Below, one piece after another: positions 36,843-47,562 of a stretch of DNA of 64,000 nucleotides. The DNA is from Mucilaginibacter daejeonensis (lineage in GTDB: Bacteria; Bacteroidota; Bacteroidia; Sphingobacteriales; Sphingobacteriaceae): positions 1,116,001 to 1,180,000 of the forward strand of contig NZ_CP086068.1 in the NCBI RefSeq assembly GCF_020783335.1, given 5' to 3'. Every line of letters begins with the position of its first letter. Positions within the stretch are counted from its first letter, which is position 1. Both the position numbers and the translations under genes were made by a program. A model generated the notes under the pieces. The model saw nothing but the letters and a program-made list of their open reading frames with translations. It was not told the origin of the DNA and ran no database searches.

Positions 36843-37313
36843 ATGAAGAATAAGAACATCGCCTTTCTGCAAATATCCTTAGCTATGATCATCACCGGAA
36901 TAGCACTCACTGCCTGCGTAGCAAAGCGGCCTAAAAGCCTTCAACAGGGTGCTGAAGGCATGATCACTCAGCTTACCGGCAACCAAATGCCCATGGTAGG
37001 TAAACCTGCTGCCAAACCAAGACCTTTAGCAGCTGAGGTATTTTTTTATGAAGCAACTACTGTACAACAGGCTCAAGGCACGATACCCGTATTCAGCAAA
37101 GTGAACACCCGTATGGTCGCGAAGGTAAAGAGCGATGCTACCGGCCATTATGAGGTTGCCCTGGCGCCTGGCACCTATTCTATATTTATTAAGCAGGGTG
37201 CTGAACTATTTGCCTCTGAGACCGATGGAGCGGGTATGCTGACACCTGTGACCGTCGTTGCCGGTCAGGTTAGCCAGCGCAACGTGACCGTAACGTTGGG
37301 CGCTGCTTTTTAA
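36843..37313 (+). CDS. Small lipoprotein with carboxypeptidase-regulatory-like fold
   Basis: 156 residues with a lipobox LTAC (Cys25). The C-terminal half resembles a transthyretin-like carboxypeptidase regulatory domain: VKSDATGHYEVALAPGTYSI near 100, followed by a strand with KQG. Such domains are common accessory modules in Bacteroidota surface proteins. It lies between the divergent S8 protease gene and the converging sprA, whose stop is only four bases away. Function unknown. Confidence 0.78.
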   Translation: MKNKNIAFLQISLAMIITGIALTACVAKRPKSLQQGAEGMITQLTGNQMPMVGKPAAKPRPLAAEVFFYEATTVQQAQGTIPVFSKVNTRMVAKVKSDATGHYEVALAPGTYSIFIKQGAELFASETDGAGMLTPVTVVAGQVSQRNVTVTLGAAF

Positions 37314-37316
37314 AGG

Positions 37317-40300
37317 TTATTGCAGCATCAGTTTTAGGTTGACGCCAAAGTTAGTATAGGCCGTATTGAACGTTTGCGACGTATAAGGCCTGGTGATATT
37401 GGAATCGTAGAAGAGGTTGAAGTTGAAGCGCTGGTTGATCACATAATCGATAGATGGCCTGAACGTGATGTTCTTGGCACCTGACGATATCTCGGCCGAC
37501 CGTACATCTGCGCGGTAGATCAGTATCTTATTGTCGCGCATGGCCAGGTCAAGTTTAAAGTTCACATCGTTCTTGAGGTTGAAGTTACTGAACAGGCCGA
37601 ATGGCATGTGCAGGTTGCGCGTGCGGTATCCAAATCCGAACACCATGATACGCTCGTTCTGCTGAGCCAATTGGCTGTTAAGCAAGCTTAAACTCATGGT
37701 GCGACTCTGACGGTATTCGGCATTCATGGTCATGCTGTTCTTAAAGCGAATGTCGGCACCTACCAACGGCACGAACTGCTCGAACAACGTCACTTGTGTG
37801 AACTGGAAGAGCGGCAGGAAGTCATTGTTCACATCCCGCTGAACCGACGCGCCGTTGCGTTCCTGGTAGCGGATGAGTGAATTGTAACTATTCACACTGT
37901 AAGTAGAACGATAGCCATGACGCAGGTCAAAAGAGTCAAATAACTCCTTGAACCAGCTGATGCGGCTTAAGCCATTGTAGGTAAGCTGCCAGTTAGGAAC
38001 GGGTATCTTAGGAAAGCTGTTCAAGCTGATGCTTCCTGCATCCTTACCTGTGTAGGCAGCCAGGAAAGAGGCTACCAATACATCCTGCTGGTTGGGGCCA
38101 TAACCATCGCGGTATCCATTAACACTTGGGCCGCTGGCGTTAGGGTTCTGTTGTGCTAAACGTTGTGATATAATGCTGCGGTTATCCAACAACGCCTGAA
38201 AGGTAGACGAATAATTGTTGACGCCGGTGTTCTTGCTAAAGGCTGTACCTATAGATAGAAATGACACGCTATATGTACCGGAAGTGATCGGGCTTAAACT
38301 CCTGAAACCGCCTACTGCATCATCATATTTAAAGTTGGTCTGGAAGTTACGGTCCTGCGTACGGAACGCCAGCAACTCGATATTCAGGTCAGGTATCGGG
38401 CGAATGATGCCACGCAGGTGCAGATCCTCGTTCAGTGTGGTAGAGTACAACTGATTTTGCAAAGTGTCGCGGCTTAACCAGCCGTTCCTTACCGCACGGT
38501 CACGTATATCGGCCTGGCTACCCAGCAAAAAACCTATACCAGGTGCATTATAAGTGAAATCCTGACCTGCCCAGTTGGTTTGTGGCAAATAGCCTGGTAG
38601 GTACGTGCCCTCACTCCGGGTATAAGTGGCGCCCAAGTTCTTGATACTCGTGAGCAAACCGACCAACAAGCGTCCGGCTGTACTGGTGCCCTTAGGGTCG
38701 GCATTGTTGTATTTACGCAGCCCCGCGAATTTGTTGTAAAGGCCCGATACATTAAGCGTAGGATTCAGTTGAACCGTACGGGCGTTCTGAATGGTGTTAC
38801 CCACGTTGAGAGCGGGGTCATCTAATGAGAATTTGGGCTGCGTTTGCCAGTTGAAGTTAGTGCTGTAACGGGCAATGGCGCTTACCCAATCTAAACCAGG
38901 CACCTTGTTGATCGGCACGGTATAGTTAAAATTGAGCGTATGGTTGTAGTTGGTGGTACGGCCTAACCTTTTCAGGTTATCCCAAAGAGTATCACGTTTC
39001 AAACCGTTCACACGCCCGGCAGGCTCATCCACCACCGATAGGTTAGTGGCATCGATGTCCATCTGTAACGACTTGCTGATGTTCCAGCCAATGCCGTACA
39101 CACGGGTGATGTTGAAATTCTTGTTGAAGTTAGTGGTCGGTACCGGCAAAAAGTTATTAGGGTCGTTATTACGCAGGGTATTCTCCGAATAAAAACGATC
39201 AAAGCTGATGGCCACATTCAAACGGGTAGGCAGCAGGCTAAAGTTCACATCGCGCAGCAAAGCCAGCATGTTCTTTTTGATCACCTTTTCAAGCGGGCTG
39301 TAGTACTTGGGCGTATTGGTGTAATTATAGGCTAACGCTACCTTGTACAATCGTTGAATGTCGTTTTCGGTCACAAAATCATGGTGCTCATATTCCGAGT
39401 AAGCATAAGTACCGGTGAAGTTCTCCACGTCCCAAACGTGAGGATTGGCGCCGGGATTGCTCTTGGTCTTGTGCACGTTAGTGAAGTTGATGCTTTTGCG
39501 CATGGTATAGTCTTGGGCAATGCGCTTGATCTCGTTCTTCTTCTCTTGAGTAGGGGCATTGTTCACAGCGTCCTTCAGCTCCACGTCGGGTTGAGCCGGG
39601 TTGTACTGCGGGTTAGCCACCTGCTGCGATACATTGACATACATAGGCACATGCATACCGGTCTTGGCGGGGAACAATTTACCTAACTCGACACTACCAG
39701 CCGCATCGATGGTATGGCTATCAGCACGGCTGCGTTCGCTCACGCGTTGTTCGATCGAACCGAAACCGATGGTGGTCTTGCTGCCGGCAAGGGTGATGTC
39801 GGCAAAGTCGGCCAGTTTGGCGTTCAGGCGTGCGGTAGCGGCCCAGCCACCGCGTTGGTCAAAATCGGTCAAACGCAATTCATTGAACCAAACAATGGCC
39901 GAACGGTCGAACCCGCCTGTTGCCTTGTATGGATTCCGTACACCTAACATGATCGCACGCAGACGGCTTAGGTCGGGTTGACCTTTAATGGTGATCTTGT
40001 TATTGCCATCCGTTACCACGAACGGAATGTTGATCGAAGTTAGTTGACCTGATGCGATAGCATTGTCGCGAGCCAGCTTGGCACGTGTCAGGGCGGCTAA
40101 TTCAATATCGAGGTTGTTGGCGCTTGGCCAAATGGCGTTAGGGTCTGATGTGCCCGGGCGAGTGACCTTTAACGGTAGCTCATATTCGTAATAGCTGTCC
40201 TGGTAATCGACACCCAGTCGGATGAACGCGTGCAGATCATTATCATTCAGTTGGTCGCCCTCAGCGTGGATGAACATTTGCAGGCGTTTGTAGGCACGCA

Positions 40301-43300
40301 GGTCATTATAAAAAGTACGGTAGGCGGCACGTGAGTAGCCAGTACGCAGGTTAGTAACGTTCAGTGCCAGTGATTGCTCGTTCAGGCGGGTGTCGGTACG
40401 AAGGTTGTTATAATCGCGCTGGCGGTCGATACCCGGAGGAAGTACATAAGGTATAGGACTGCGCTTGCCATTGGCCTCAATATTAACGGCTTGTACGTTA
40501 AGTACCGAACCATCTACAGGTGGGTTCACCAATGCAGGGTCAGCGATCACTTTGTTGGTGCTGTTCTCCACGTTGTAACCGCGCCATTCGCCCCTGATCA
40601 GCTGTAAACTTCCTAAACGGAGAACAGCGGTATCGGCAAAATTGGTCAGGAACATACGCATGAAACGGATGGCCTTAAAATCTTGGATGTTGCCCTCACG
40701 TGAGCTGTAGCCTGCTATAGGTACTCTGAACTGGTACCAATTAACGGTCTGCGTGGTACCATCGGCCAGGCGAACCTGGGCGGATACCTTATCGTTCACG
40801 AAGTTCTGACCGATCACGAGGTCTCTTGGGCGAATGGATACCTTGTATTGGAAATACTCATCGGCCTGGCTCATGCTGTTATCACGATTCAGGTCCTCGC
40901 CGTCGGGTAGTGAGGTAGATGCCGAGTTAGATACTCCCAGTTCGGCTTGTGATTGCTCGGCCGTTTTGGAGTTGCCTTCGGTGCCGTTGTATTTGCTGTA
41001 ACGTTGTAAGATGCTGGCACGGGTCTGGTCGAGCTGTGGCCCTTGATAGTACTGAAAGTTATCTGATGAAGGGTCGGCGGCCAGAGTATTAGCGGCAGTA
41101 GTGTTCAGTTGGCTGCGCATCTGCTGCACAAATGTGCCGAACTTGGTCTGCTCGCCATTATCATTCAAGCCATCTAAACCAACGTCCTGTAAACGGCGTG
41201 CATCGGGGTTGCTGTCAAAAGCGTTGATCACCGGTTGTAGGCGTGGCACACGGCCCCAAACCGTTTCATCAGTATTGGTGTTCGAGCCATCGGCCGGCAA
41301 GCCGTTCTCTACCGATTTACGGCCGTCTTTCAATATGTCTTCCGTGATGCTACCTAAGTTAAAATAAAGGTCGCCACCTTGTGAGTTAGGCTTGTAGATG
41401 AATGGGTCCATCATCCAGAACTCGATATATTGAACGTTGAGTGATTCAAAGTCGTTGGTCTCCAGCTTGCGGAACATGCCACCCCAGCGGTTGCGCGGAT
41501 TTTGCAGCGTACCGTCAGGATTGATGCCCGTGGTAGAGTAGTTGTACTGACCACGCACGTTCGGATAGTAGGCCAGATCGAGCGTAGGCAGGATCAGTGG
41601 CTGACCGGTAACCGATTGGCGGTAGGGTAATACTTCGGTCTCCAATACCTGCCTTACATAATGATTTGACAGGTCAGAACGTGAGATAGCCGCGTTGTTA
41701 GAAGTATAAAATATAGGGTCGATGTTGTAGAAGGCCAAACGGGCACGGTTGTAGCCATAGCTCAGGTCATTGAATAACCTCGACTCAGAAAATAGCTGCG
41801 GTGTTCCCGAGATCTGCCAAGCCAGTGCGCTTTTGAGGTCGATGATGGATTGGCTGCTCTCGAAATCGTCGAGGTAGGTGGTGCCGTTCTTTGAACCGGC
41901 GAAATTAAGCGCGCTTGGGCTACCGGGGATCAGTCGGGCCATCTCACCCGAAAAGTTGATGTACGATGGCGCCTTGGTATTGATAAGCGGCAAGCGGTCG
42001 ATGATACGGGTCAACCAGCGCGACTCTGAGCTATAGTTAACATCAAAGCCCATGATGGTATTTGATATCGATTCCTCGCCAACGATCTGTTTTTGAGTTA
42101 GCGGCTGCTCACTCAGGTGCATGATGGTACCACCCAAAGCTAATTTAGGATTGGCCCGGTAATCGAACCTTGAACCGTAAAGCGTTTTCTGCTGCACACC
42201 AAAAAGTTCATTATTCTCGATGTTGACCGTAAGCGGTGTACCCGACGATAATACCGATTGGTTCAGCACGCGTATACGACCGATGCTGTAATCGACCGTG
42301 AAATCGCTACCCTCAACCAAACGTAATGCACCTGCGTTTACCACCACCGAACCCTGAGGAATGTTCACGGCGTTGAGCTGGAACTCGGAACCTGACTGTG
42401 ATGAGTAAGTTCCTTTAATGAGGTAGCGGTTGAGATTAGGGAAATATTGCTGGGCGATGGTACGTACCGAATCATACAACGGTTGGAAAACGTAACGGCT
42501 TTGCAGGCTTGGGTCGTTCTGCAAGGCCCGGGCCATGTCGCTACCGAACGGTTCGATCACCGGGAACACGATACGCCCATTCTGTGGGTCGATGGTCAGG
42601 CCTTCCAAAAAATCGAAATAACCGTCGGGTATCTTGGCGTTCTGCTGGTTGAGTCGGTCCAATCCGGTCAATTGCAAAAAAAGCTTGCCTTTAACGGCAT
42701 CGCTGCCCTCGGTCAATGATGGCTTTTCAATGTTCGACTGGTCATCAAGGCGGGTGATGCTCAACCTGAAATTCACCGGGCTTACCTGATAGGCGCCTAA
42801 CGAGTAGATGTTCTTCATCATCAGGTCCCAGGTAGGCAGGTTGGTCTTCAGTATCTCGTTCTTCAAAAGCTTTACGTACAAAGCTTTCGGGTTGGCAGCA
42901 TCTACCGGTATGTCATTCGAGAACTCGCCCACCTGGTATTCAACGCCATTGTAAGTATAGCGGTAAGCAACGGCCAGTACCTCGTCATTATTGAGTGGGT
43001 AGTTGAGCGATATGTAACCCAATTGCGGGTTAAGGGTGTACTCCTTGCTGGTCAGCTTACGGGCGTAAGGAAGTTTGGCGTAGTTATCTACCCCACCGGC
43101 CGACTGGAAGAAGGTGGCCACATCATTGGAGTTGGTCAGGCGACCGCCGTTCGGCAAACTTTGCAAGCGGTTCATCAGGTTGTTGGATTGCTGCGTAAAA
43201 CCAGGACCAATGAAGCCTGCCGGCAAGCCTGAAGTGCCACCTACGATCAGGGTGCTATTGTACGGGCGGTTCTCGCCAAGGTCTAATAGACCAATAATGT

Positions 43301-44369
43301 CGCGCGAATCGGTGGTGGAGTTGGTACGATTGGTGGTCCAAACCTCGATGCGGGTAATGGTGACGTTAGAGCTGATGATAGGCAGGTTGGCCAGTGCCTT
43401 GTTGTAATTATCTCTGAAGTATTGCGCCAAAAAATAGTGGCGATTGGCTTCGTAGTCGGTAGGCTGTAATCGGAACTCGCCCTGTTGCGACCCATTGGTG
43501 ATCGTGATTGTTTTGGCTTGTGAGCGCTGTTGCGAGAAGATACTCGTTACATCCAGTTTACCGAATTTCAGCTTGGTCTTTAAACCGAACAAAGCCTGGC
43601 TGCCACGGATCAATGAAGTATTGAGCGGCATGCTTACCGTACCGGCTTCTATCTTTTGAATGATCTCGTCGGGGTGGCCGGTATAATCCAGCTTTACCTG
43701 GTTCTCGAACTGGAATTGTGCGTCAGTATTGTAGTTAGTGGCCAGCTTCAATTTATCACCTATGGTTCCGGTGATGTTCATCTGGATCCGTTGGTCAAAA
43801 TTAAAATTGAATTGTTTGCGCTGGTTGGTGTTCAGTAGCGGGTTTTGGTTGCTGTTCACCTGGCCGGCAAAGATCAATTGCGCCGAACCCTGTGGACGGA
43901 TATCGATCGTGTTACTGCCAAATATCTGTTCGAAAGTACGGCTACGTATCTTGATCTGCGGTATAAAGCCAGGCTGTTGCGACTGATAAGCATAATTATC
44001 GGCCAGTTGCTTGAAGTACTCGCGGCGTTCCTGCTTTTGGGTGAGTTGCAGGTATTCTACAAAGGTAAGATAGCGGGGCGCGCGATACATCAGGTTACCC
44101 ACCTTCTCGATCAGTATGTAGCGGTTGGTGGCAGCATCATATTGTATGGTGCGTTGCAGGTTAGGTGGATCATTCTCGAACTGTCCCTGGCGCAACTCCG
44201 CCGCTTTTGACCGCTTCCCCTTGTAGGGGATGGTCACCGTCAATGAATCTTTACCGGCTGGCCGTTTTTGCGCATGAACTGCCGAGAGACCCACCAACAG
44301 AAGGCAGATCAATAAAGGTAGAGCACGTGAGATAGCAAAATTGGTTACCCGATGCACGATAAAGTTCAA
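37317..44369 (-). CDS. sprA: T9SS outer-membrane translocon SprA (Sov)
   Basis: 2350-residue giant that forms the 36-strand outer-membrane pore of the T9SS. The signal peptide ends AVHAQK. SprA signatures include the region TRSFEQIFGSNTIDIRPQGS near 165, the long repeated barrel strands, and DSNITRPYTSQTFNTAYTNF at the C-terminus, ending in the barrel-closing LKLMLQ. The length is normal. It follows ruvA by nine bases in the conserved ruvA-sprA order. Together with gldKLMN and sprE it places three T9SS loci within 44 kb. Confidence 0.97.
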   Translation of the reverse strand: MNFIVHRVTNFAISRALPLLICLLLVGLSAVHAQKRPAGKDSLTVTIPYKGKRSKAAELRQGQFENDPPNLQRTIQYDAATNRYILIEKVGNLMYRAPRYLTFVEYLQLTQKQERREYFKQLADNYAYQSQQPGFIPQIKIRSRTFEQIFGSNTIDIRPQGSAQLIFAGQVNSNQNPLLNTNQRKQFNFNFDQRIQMNITGTIGDKLKLATNYNTDAQFQFENQVKLDYTGHPDEIIQKIEAGTVSMPLNTSLIRGSQALFGLKTKLKFGKLDVTSIFSQQRSQAKTITITNGSQQGEFRLQPTDYEANRHYFLAQYFRDNYNKALANLPIISSNVTITRIEVWTTNRTNSTTDSRDIIGLLDLGENRPYNSTLIVGGTSGLPAGFIGPGFTQQSNNLMNRLQSLPNGGRLTNSNDVATFFQSAGGVDNYAKLPYARKLTSKEYTLNPQLGYISLNYPLNNDEVLAVAYRYTYNGVEYQVGEFSNDIPVDAANPKALYVKLLKNEILKTNLPTWDLMMKNIYSLGAYQVSPVNFRLSITRLDDQSNIEKPSLTEGSDAVKGKLFLQLTGLDRLNQQNAKIPDGYFDFLEGLTIDPQNGRIVFPVIEPFGSDMARALQNDPSLQSRYVFQPLYDSVRTIAQQYFPNLNRYLIKGTYSSQSGSEFQLNAVNIPQGSVVVNAGALRLVEGSDFTVDYSIGRIRVLNQSVLSSGTPLTVNIENNELFGVQQKTLYGSRFDYRANPKLALGGTIMHLSEQPLTQKQIVGEESISNTIMGFDVNYSSESRWLTRIIDRLPLINTKAPSYINFSGEMARLIPGSPSALNFAGSKNGTTYLDDFESSQSIIDLKSALAWQISGTPQLFSESRLFNDLSYGYNRARLAFYNIDPIFYTSNNAAISRSDLSNHYVRQVLETEVLPYRQSVTGQPLILPTLDLAYYPNVRGQYNYSTTGINPDGTLQNPRNRWGGMFRKLETNDFESLNVQYIEFWMMDPFIYKPNSQGGDLYFNLGSITEDILKDGRKSVENGLPADGSNTNTDETVWGRVPRLQPVINAFDSNPDARRLQDVGLDGLNDNGEQTKFGTFVQQMRSQLNTTAANTLAADPSSDNFQYYQGPQLDQTRASILQRYSKYNGTEGNSKTAEQSQAELGVSNSASTSLPDGEDLNRDNSMSQADEYFQYKVSIRPRDLVIGQNFVNDKVSAQVRLADGTTQTVNWYQFRVPIAGYSSREGNIQDFKAIRFMRMFLTNFADTAVLRLGSLQLIRGEWRGYNVENSTNKVIADPALVNPPVDGSVLNVQAVNIEANGKRSPIPYVLPPGIDRQRDYNNLRTDTRLNEQSLALNVTNLRTGYSRAAYRTFYNDLRAYKRLQMFIHAEGDQLNDNDLHAFIRLGVDYQDSYYEYELPLKVTRPGTSDPNAIWPSANNLDIELAALTRAKLARDNAIASGQLTSINIPFVVTDGNNKITIKGQPDLSRLRAIMLGVRNPYKATGGFDRSAIVWFNELRLTDFDQRGGWAATARLNAKLADFADITLAGSKTTIGFGSIEQRVSERSRADSHTIDAAGSVELGKLFPAKTGMHVPMYVNVSQQVANPQYNPAQPDVELKDAVNNAPTQEKKNEIKRIAQDYTMRKSINFTNVHKTKSNPGANPHVWDVENFTGTYAYSEYEHHDFVTENDIQRLYKVALAYNYTNTPKYYSPLEKVIKKNMLALLRDVNFSLLPTRLNVAISFDRFYSENTLRNNDPNNFLPVPTTNFNKNFNITRVYGIGWNISKSLQMDIDATNLSVVDEPAGRVNGLKRDTLWDNLKRLGRTTNYNHTLNFNYTVPINKVPGLDWVSAIARYSTNFNWQTQPKFSLDDPALNVGNTIQNARTVQLNPTLNVSGLYNKFAGLRKYNNADPKGTSTAGRLLVGLLTSIKNLGATYTRSEGTYLPGYLPQTNWAGQDFTYNAPGIGFLLGSQADIRDRAVRNGWLSRDTLQNQLYSTTLNEDLHLRGIIRPIPDLNIELLAFRTQDRNFQTNFKYDDAVGGFRSLSPITSGTYSVSFLSIGTAFSKNTGVNNYSSTFQALLDNRSIISQRLAQQNPNASGPSVNGYRDGYGPNQQDVLVASFLAAYTGKDAGSISLNSFPKIPVPNWQLTYNGLSRISWFKELFDSFDLRHGYRSTYSVNSYNSLIRYQERNGASVQRDVNNDFLPLFQFTQVTLFEQFVPLVGADIRFKNSMTMNAEYRQSRTMSLSLLNSQLAQQNERIMVFGFGYRTRNLHMPFGLFSNFNLKNDVNFKLDLAMRDNKILIYRADVRSAEISSGAKNITFRPSIDYVINQRFNFNLFYDSNITRPYTSQTFNTAYTNFGVNLKLMLQ

Positions 44370-44378
44370 GCGGTATAA

Positions 44379-44963
44379 TTATAAGCTTTTTAATGCAGAT
44401 TTAATGAGTTGTTCCACGGTGATATCGTCCGTGTTCTTACTGATCTCGGCGTCGATCACCTTCTCGGCCGCGTTACGGGCGAAGCCCAGCATCACTAGGG
44501 CTGATAAGGCTTCGTCCTTAACCGAGTTGTTGGCAGGTGCCGAGCTGAGAGTATCCAGTCCTTCTTTGCGCAGTTTATCCTGAAGTTCCAAAATAAGGCG
44601 CTGGGCCGATTTAGGGCCAATGCCTTTAATTCGCTGGATCTGTGATACGTTACCTTTTACGATAGCGGCCTGTACTTCCTCGGGGGTAATGGAAGACAGC
44701 ATCATACGGGCGGTGTTGGGGCCGATGCCTGATACCGAGATCAGGTGAAGGAACAGGCGTTTCTCCCCCTCATCGGCAAAGCCGTAAAGGGTGTGGGCAT
44801 CTTCTTTTACGTGCAGCCAAACGTGCAGACGACTGCGTTCTGCATCGCCCAGTTTCGAAAAAGTGTTGAGTGAGATGTTGATATGATAGCCTACGCCTCC
44901 TGCCTCGATCACCACATAAGCCGGTCCTTTAAAGGTCAGCTTCCCGTCAATATATGCGTACAT
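44379..44963 (-). CDS. ruvA: Holliday junction branch migration protein RuvA
   Basis: 194 residues: OB-fold (MYAYIDGKLTFKGPAYVVIE), two helix-hairpin-helix motifs (LISVSGIGPNTARMML near 77, IQRIKGIGPKSAQRLILEL near 113) and the C-terminal domain III (ALSALVMLGFARNAAEKVI) that contacts RuvB. It tetramerises on Holliday junctions. sprA lies nine bases downstream and is probably cotranscribed; the gene itself is complete. Confidence 0.97.
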   Translation of the reverse strand: MYAYIDGKLTFKGPAYVVIEAGGVGYHINISLNTFSKLGDAERSRLHVWLHVKEDAHTLYGFADEGEKRLFLHLISVSGIGPNTARMMLSSITPEEVQAAIVKGNVSQIQRIKGIGPKSAQRLILELQDKLRKEGLDTLSSAPANNSVKDEALSALVMLGFARNAAEKVIDAEISKNTDDITVEQLIKSALKSL

Positions 44964-45048
44964 GTTTATTCGATATGTTTGTATCTTTAAATGAAATATT
45001 GGTTAAAAATACAAAAACATACGCTTATACGCAGGCCGCTGCAAAAAG

Positions 45049-45079
45049 ATATAGGCCCGCTTTTGGAGCGGGCCTATAT
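45049..45079 (-). terminator. Rho-independent terminator of maeB
   Basis: Perfect 12-base arms ATATAGGCCCGC and GCGGGCCTATAT enclose TTTTGGA. On the minus strand the stem is followed by a short T-run (RNA U-run), 40 bases after the maeB stop. Confidence 0.88.
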
Positions 45080-45119
45080 GACAAATATTTGATGGAAATG
45101 ATCGCCTGATCAGGCAGGT

Positions 45120-47417
45120 TTACAGCTTGCCATCCTGTGCTTTTTGCTGTGCATCTACCACAGCGATGGTGATCATGTTCACGATCTCACGTACCGAACT
45201 GCCTAACTGCAACACGTGTACCGGTTTTTTCATACCCAGTAATATCGGTCCAACGGCTTCGGCACCGCCCACTTCCTGTAATAACTTATAAGCAATGTTG
45301 CCTGATTCCAAGTTAGGGAAAATCAGTGTATTGGCTGGCTTGCCGTTGAGTGTAGAGAATGGGAAGTTATCAGAAAGCAACTCCTTGTTCATTGCAAAGT
45401 TGGCCTGCATCTCACCATCGATCACCATATCAGGGTACTGCTCGTGCAGTATCTTAACGGCCTCGCGAGTCTTTTCAGGTACCTCGCCATCGTTAGAGCC
45501 AAAGTTAGAGTACGATAACATGGCGATGCGCGGATCAACGTTGAATTGCTTCACCGAGCGCTCTACCAACACGGTGATATCCACCAGGTCTTGGGTGCTT
45601 GGGTTAACGTTAACCGTCGTATCGGCAAAGAACAATGGTCCTTTTTTGGTGATCATCATGTACATGCCGGCTACGCGTTTAACGCCAGCCTCGGTACCAA
45701 TGATCTGTAAGGCCGGGCGTACGGTGGTCACGTAGTTCTTGGTCAAACCTGATATCAGCGCATCGGCATCGCCAAATTGCACCATGCTGGCACCGTAATA
45801 GTTACGGTCACGCATCATCTTCTTGGCCTCATAAAGCGTGATACCACGGCGTTGACGTTTTTCGTACAGGTGCTTGGCATACTCTTCCTGGCGCTCGCAA
45901 GGCAAAAGGGTATTAATGATCTTAACATCATTCAGATCAAGTTTATGATCGCTGATGATCTGCTTTATCTTTTCGGTATTGCCTAACAGGATCGGGATGG
46001 CGATACCCTCATCTTTAACGATCTGCGCTGCGCGAAGGATCTTATAGTTATCAGCCTCGGCAAATACTACGCGTTTAGGGTCTTGCTTGGCCTTGCCGCT
46101 CAGGTTACGCATCAGCTTGTCCTCAGCACCAATGCGGGTACGCAGCGTCTCATGATAAGCCTCCCAATCAGTGATCTCGGCACGGGCAACACCTGACTCC
46201 ATAGCCGCTTTGGCTACGGCCGATGATACCTCGGTAATGAGACGCTGGTCCATCGGTTTAGGGATGATATAATCTTTACCGAAGCGCAGGTTAGTGGTAT
46301 TGTAAGCTAAGTTAACAGCTTCTGGTACTGGTTTACGGGTCAATTCGGCAATGGCATGCACGGCAGCGATCTTCATTTCCTCGTTAATGGCAGTTGCACG
46401 TACGTCCAAAGCACCACGGAAAATATAAGGGAAGCCCAACACGTTATTCACCTGGTTAGGATAATCGCTACGGCCGGTGGCCATAATGATATCCTGACGT
46501 GCTGCAACGGCAACGTCATAAGATACCTCTGGCTCCGGGTTAGCCATGGCGAAAACGATCGGGTTAGCCGCCATGCTCTTCAGCATATCGGCGTTCACCA
46601 CGTTACCGGCCGAAAGACCGATGAAAACATCGGCACCTTGCATGGCACTGGCCAGATCGGTAACATCGGTACGGGTGCTGGCAAATTCCATGCGGATATC
46701 ATCCAGGTCGGTACGGTCAGGTGTGATCGGTCCGTTGATGTCGAACATCACAAGGTTCTCTTTTTTAACACCTAACTGCAGGTACATTTTAGTACATGAT
46801 ACAGCGGCCGCACCGGCGCCGTTCACTACCAATTTGATCTCGTCAAGTTTTTTGCCTTGTATCTCGCAGGCGTTCATCAGCGCAGCACCCGATATGATGG
46901 CCGTACCGTGTTGGTCATCGTGCATCACCGGGATATTCATCTCGGCCTTTAAACGGCGTTCGATCTCAAAGCAAGTAGGAGCAGAGATATCCTCGAGGTT
47001 AATACCACCAAAGGTAGGCTCAAGCGCTTTTACGATACGCACGAACTCGTCCACATTTTTGGTATCAAGCTCAAGGTCAAATACGTCAATGTCAGCGTAG
47101 ATCTTGAACAGGAGGCCCTTACCTTCCATTACTGGTTTGCCGGCAGCAGGACCGATATCGCCTAAGCCCAGAACGGCCGTACCGTTACTGATCACGGCCA
47201 CCAGGTTACCCTTTGCGGTGTACTTATATACGTCATCAGGATTTTTAGCGATCTCGCGGCAGGGTTCGGCCACACCAGGCGAATAGGCCATGGTGAGGTC
47301 GCGTTGCGAATTGGTCGGTTTGGTAGGTATCACCTGTATCTTACCCGGACGGCCTTTGGCGTGATAGCTCAAAGCATCCTGGCGGCGCTTGTTCGCGCTG
47401 TTGTTATTCGTATCCAT
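45120..47417 (-). CDS. maeB: NADP-dependent malic enzyme with PTA-like C-terminal domain
   Basis: 765 residues. The N-terminal malic enzyme (about 1-430) has [16 protein letters not shown], the malate/NADP site ([18 protein letters not shown]) and [15 protein letters not shown]. The C-terminal domain (about 430-760) resembles phosphate acetyltransferase ([20 protein letters not shown]) and in this family is regulatory, binding acetyl-CoA. It decarboxylates malate to pyruvate, making NADPH. Transcribed alone from a good Bacteroidota promoter (47467-47438). Confidence 0.96.
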   Translation of the reverse strand: MDTNNNSANKRRQDALSYHAKGRPGKIQVIPTKPTNSQRDLTMAYSPGVAEPCREIAKNPDDVYKYTAKGNLVAVISNGTAVLGLGDIGPAAGKPVMEGKGLLFKIYADIDVFDLELDTKNVDEFVRIVKALEPTFGGINLEDISAPTCFEIERRLKAEMNIPVMHDDQHGTAIISGAALMNACEIQGKKLDEIKLVVNGAGAAAVSCTKMYLQLGVKKENLVMFDINGPITPDRTDLDDIRMEFASTRTDVTDLASAMQGADVFIGLSAGNVVNADMLKSMAANPIVFAMANPEPEVSYDVAVAARQDIIMATGRSDYPNQVNNVLGFPYIFRGALDVRATAINEEMKIAAVHAIAELTRKPVPEAVNLAYNTTNLRFGKDYIIPKPMDQRLITEVSSAVAKAAMESGVARAEITDWEAYHETLRTRIGAEDKLMRNLSGKAKQDPKRVVFAEADNYKILRAAQIVKDEGIAIPILLGNTEKIKQIISDHKLDLNDVKIINTLLPCERQEEYAKHLYEKRQRRGITLYEAKKMMRDRNYYGASMVQFGDADALISGLTKNYVTTVRPALQIIGTEAGVKRVAGMYMMITKKGPLFFADTTVNVNPSTQDLVDITVLVERSVKQFNVDPRIAMLSYSNFGSNDGEVPEKTREAVKILHEQYPDMVIDGEMQANFAMNKELLSDNFPFSTLNGKPANTLIFPNLESGNIAYKLLQEVGGAEAVGPILLGMKKPVHVLQLGSSVREIVNMITIAVVDAQQKAQDGKL

Positions 47418-47437
47418 TCTTCTCTAATTCAGGCCAG

Positions 47438-47467
47438 CAAAATTACAATATTTACCTAAAGGCCAAA
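47438..47467 (-). promoter_or_regulatory. Predicted promoter of maeB
   Basis: On the minus strand TTTG (47467-47464) is followed after 18 bases by TAATTTTG (47445-47438), close to the phylum consensus TTTG-N19-TAnnTTTG. The start codon is 21 bases further, with AGAAGA as a weak purine stretch before it. Confidence 0.55.
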
Positions 47468-47562
47468 AGTTTAATGGATAACAGCACATAAACTGCTTGA
47501 TAAGCGTATAAAGCGTGTGTGCACTTGGTGATCTCCGCCGGTCAGACGAACTGCCGTTCGAA

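Noticed and set aside
36731..36910. A longer N-terminus for the S8 protease overlapping the lipoprotein gene.
   Set aside because: The signal peptide starts exactly at the ATG at 36730; the upstream stretch is not secretory and would overlap a better gene.
46546..47100. A 184-codon frame antisense to maeB.
   Set aside because: Shadow of a well-supported gene; sequence is low in structure and rich in Ser, Ile and Thr.
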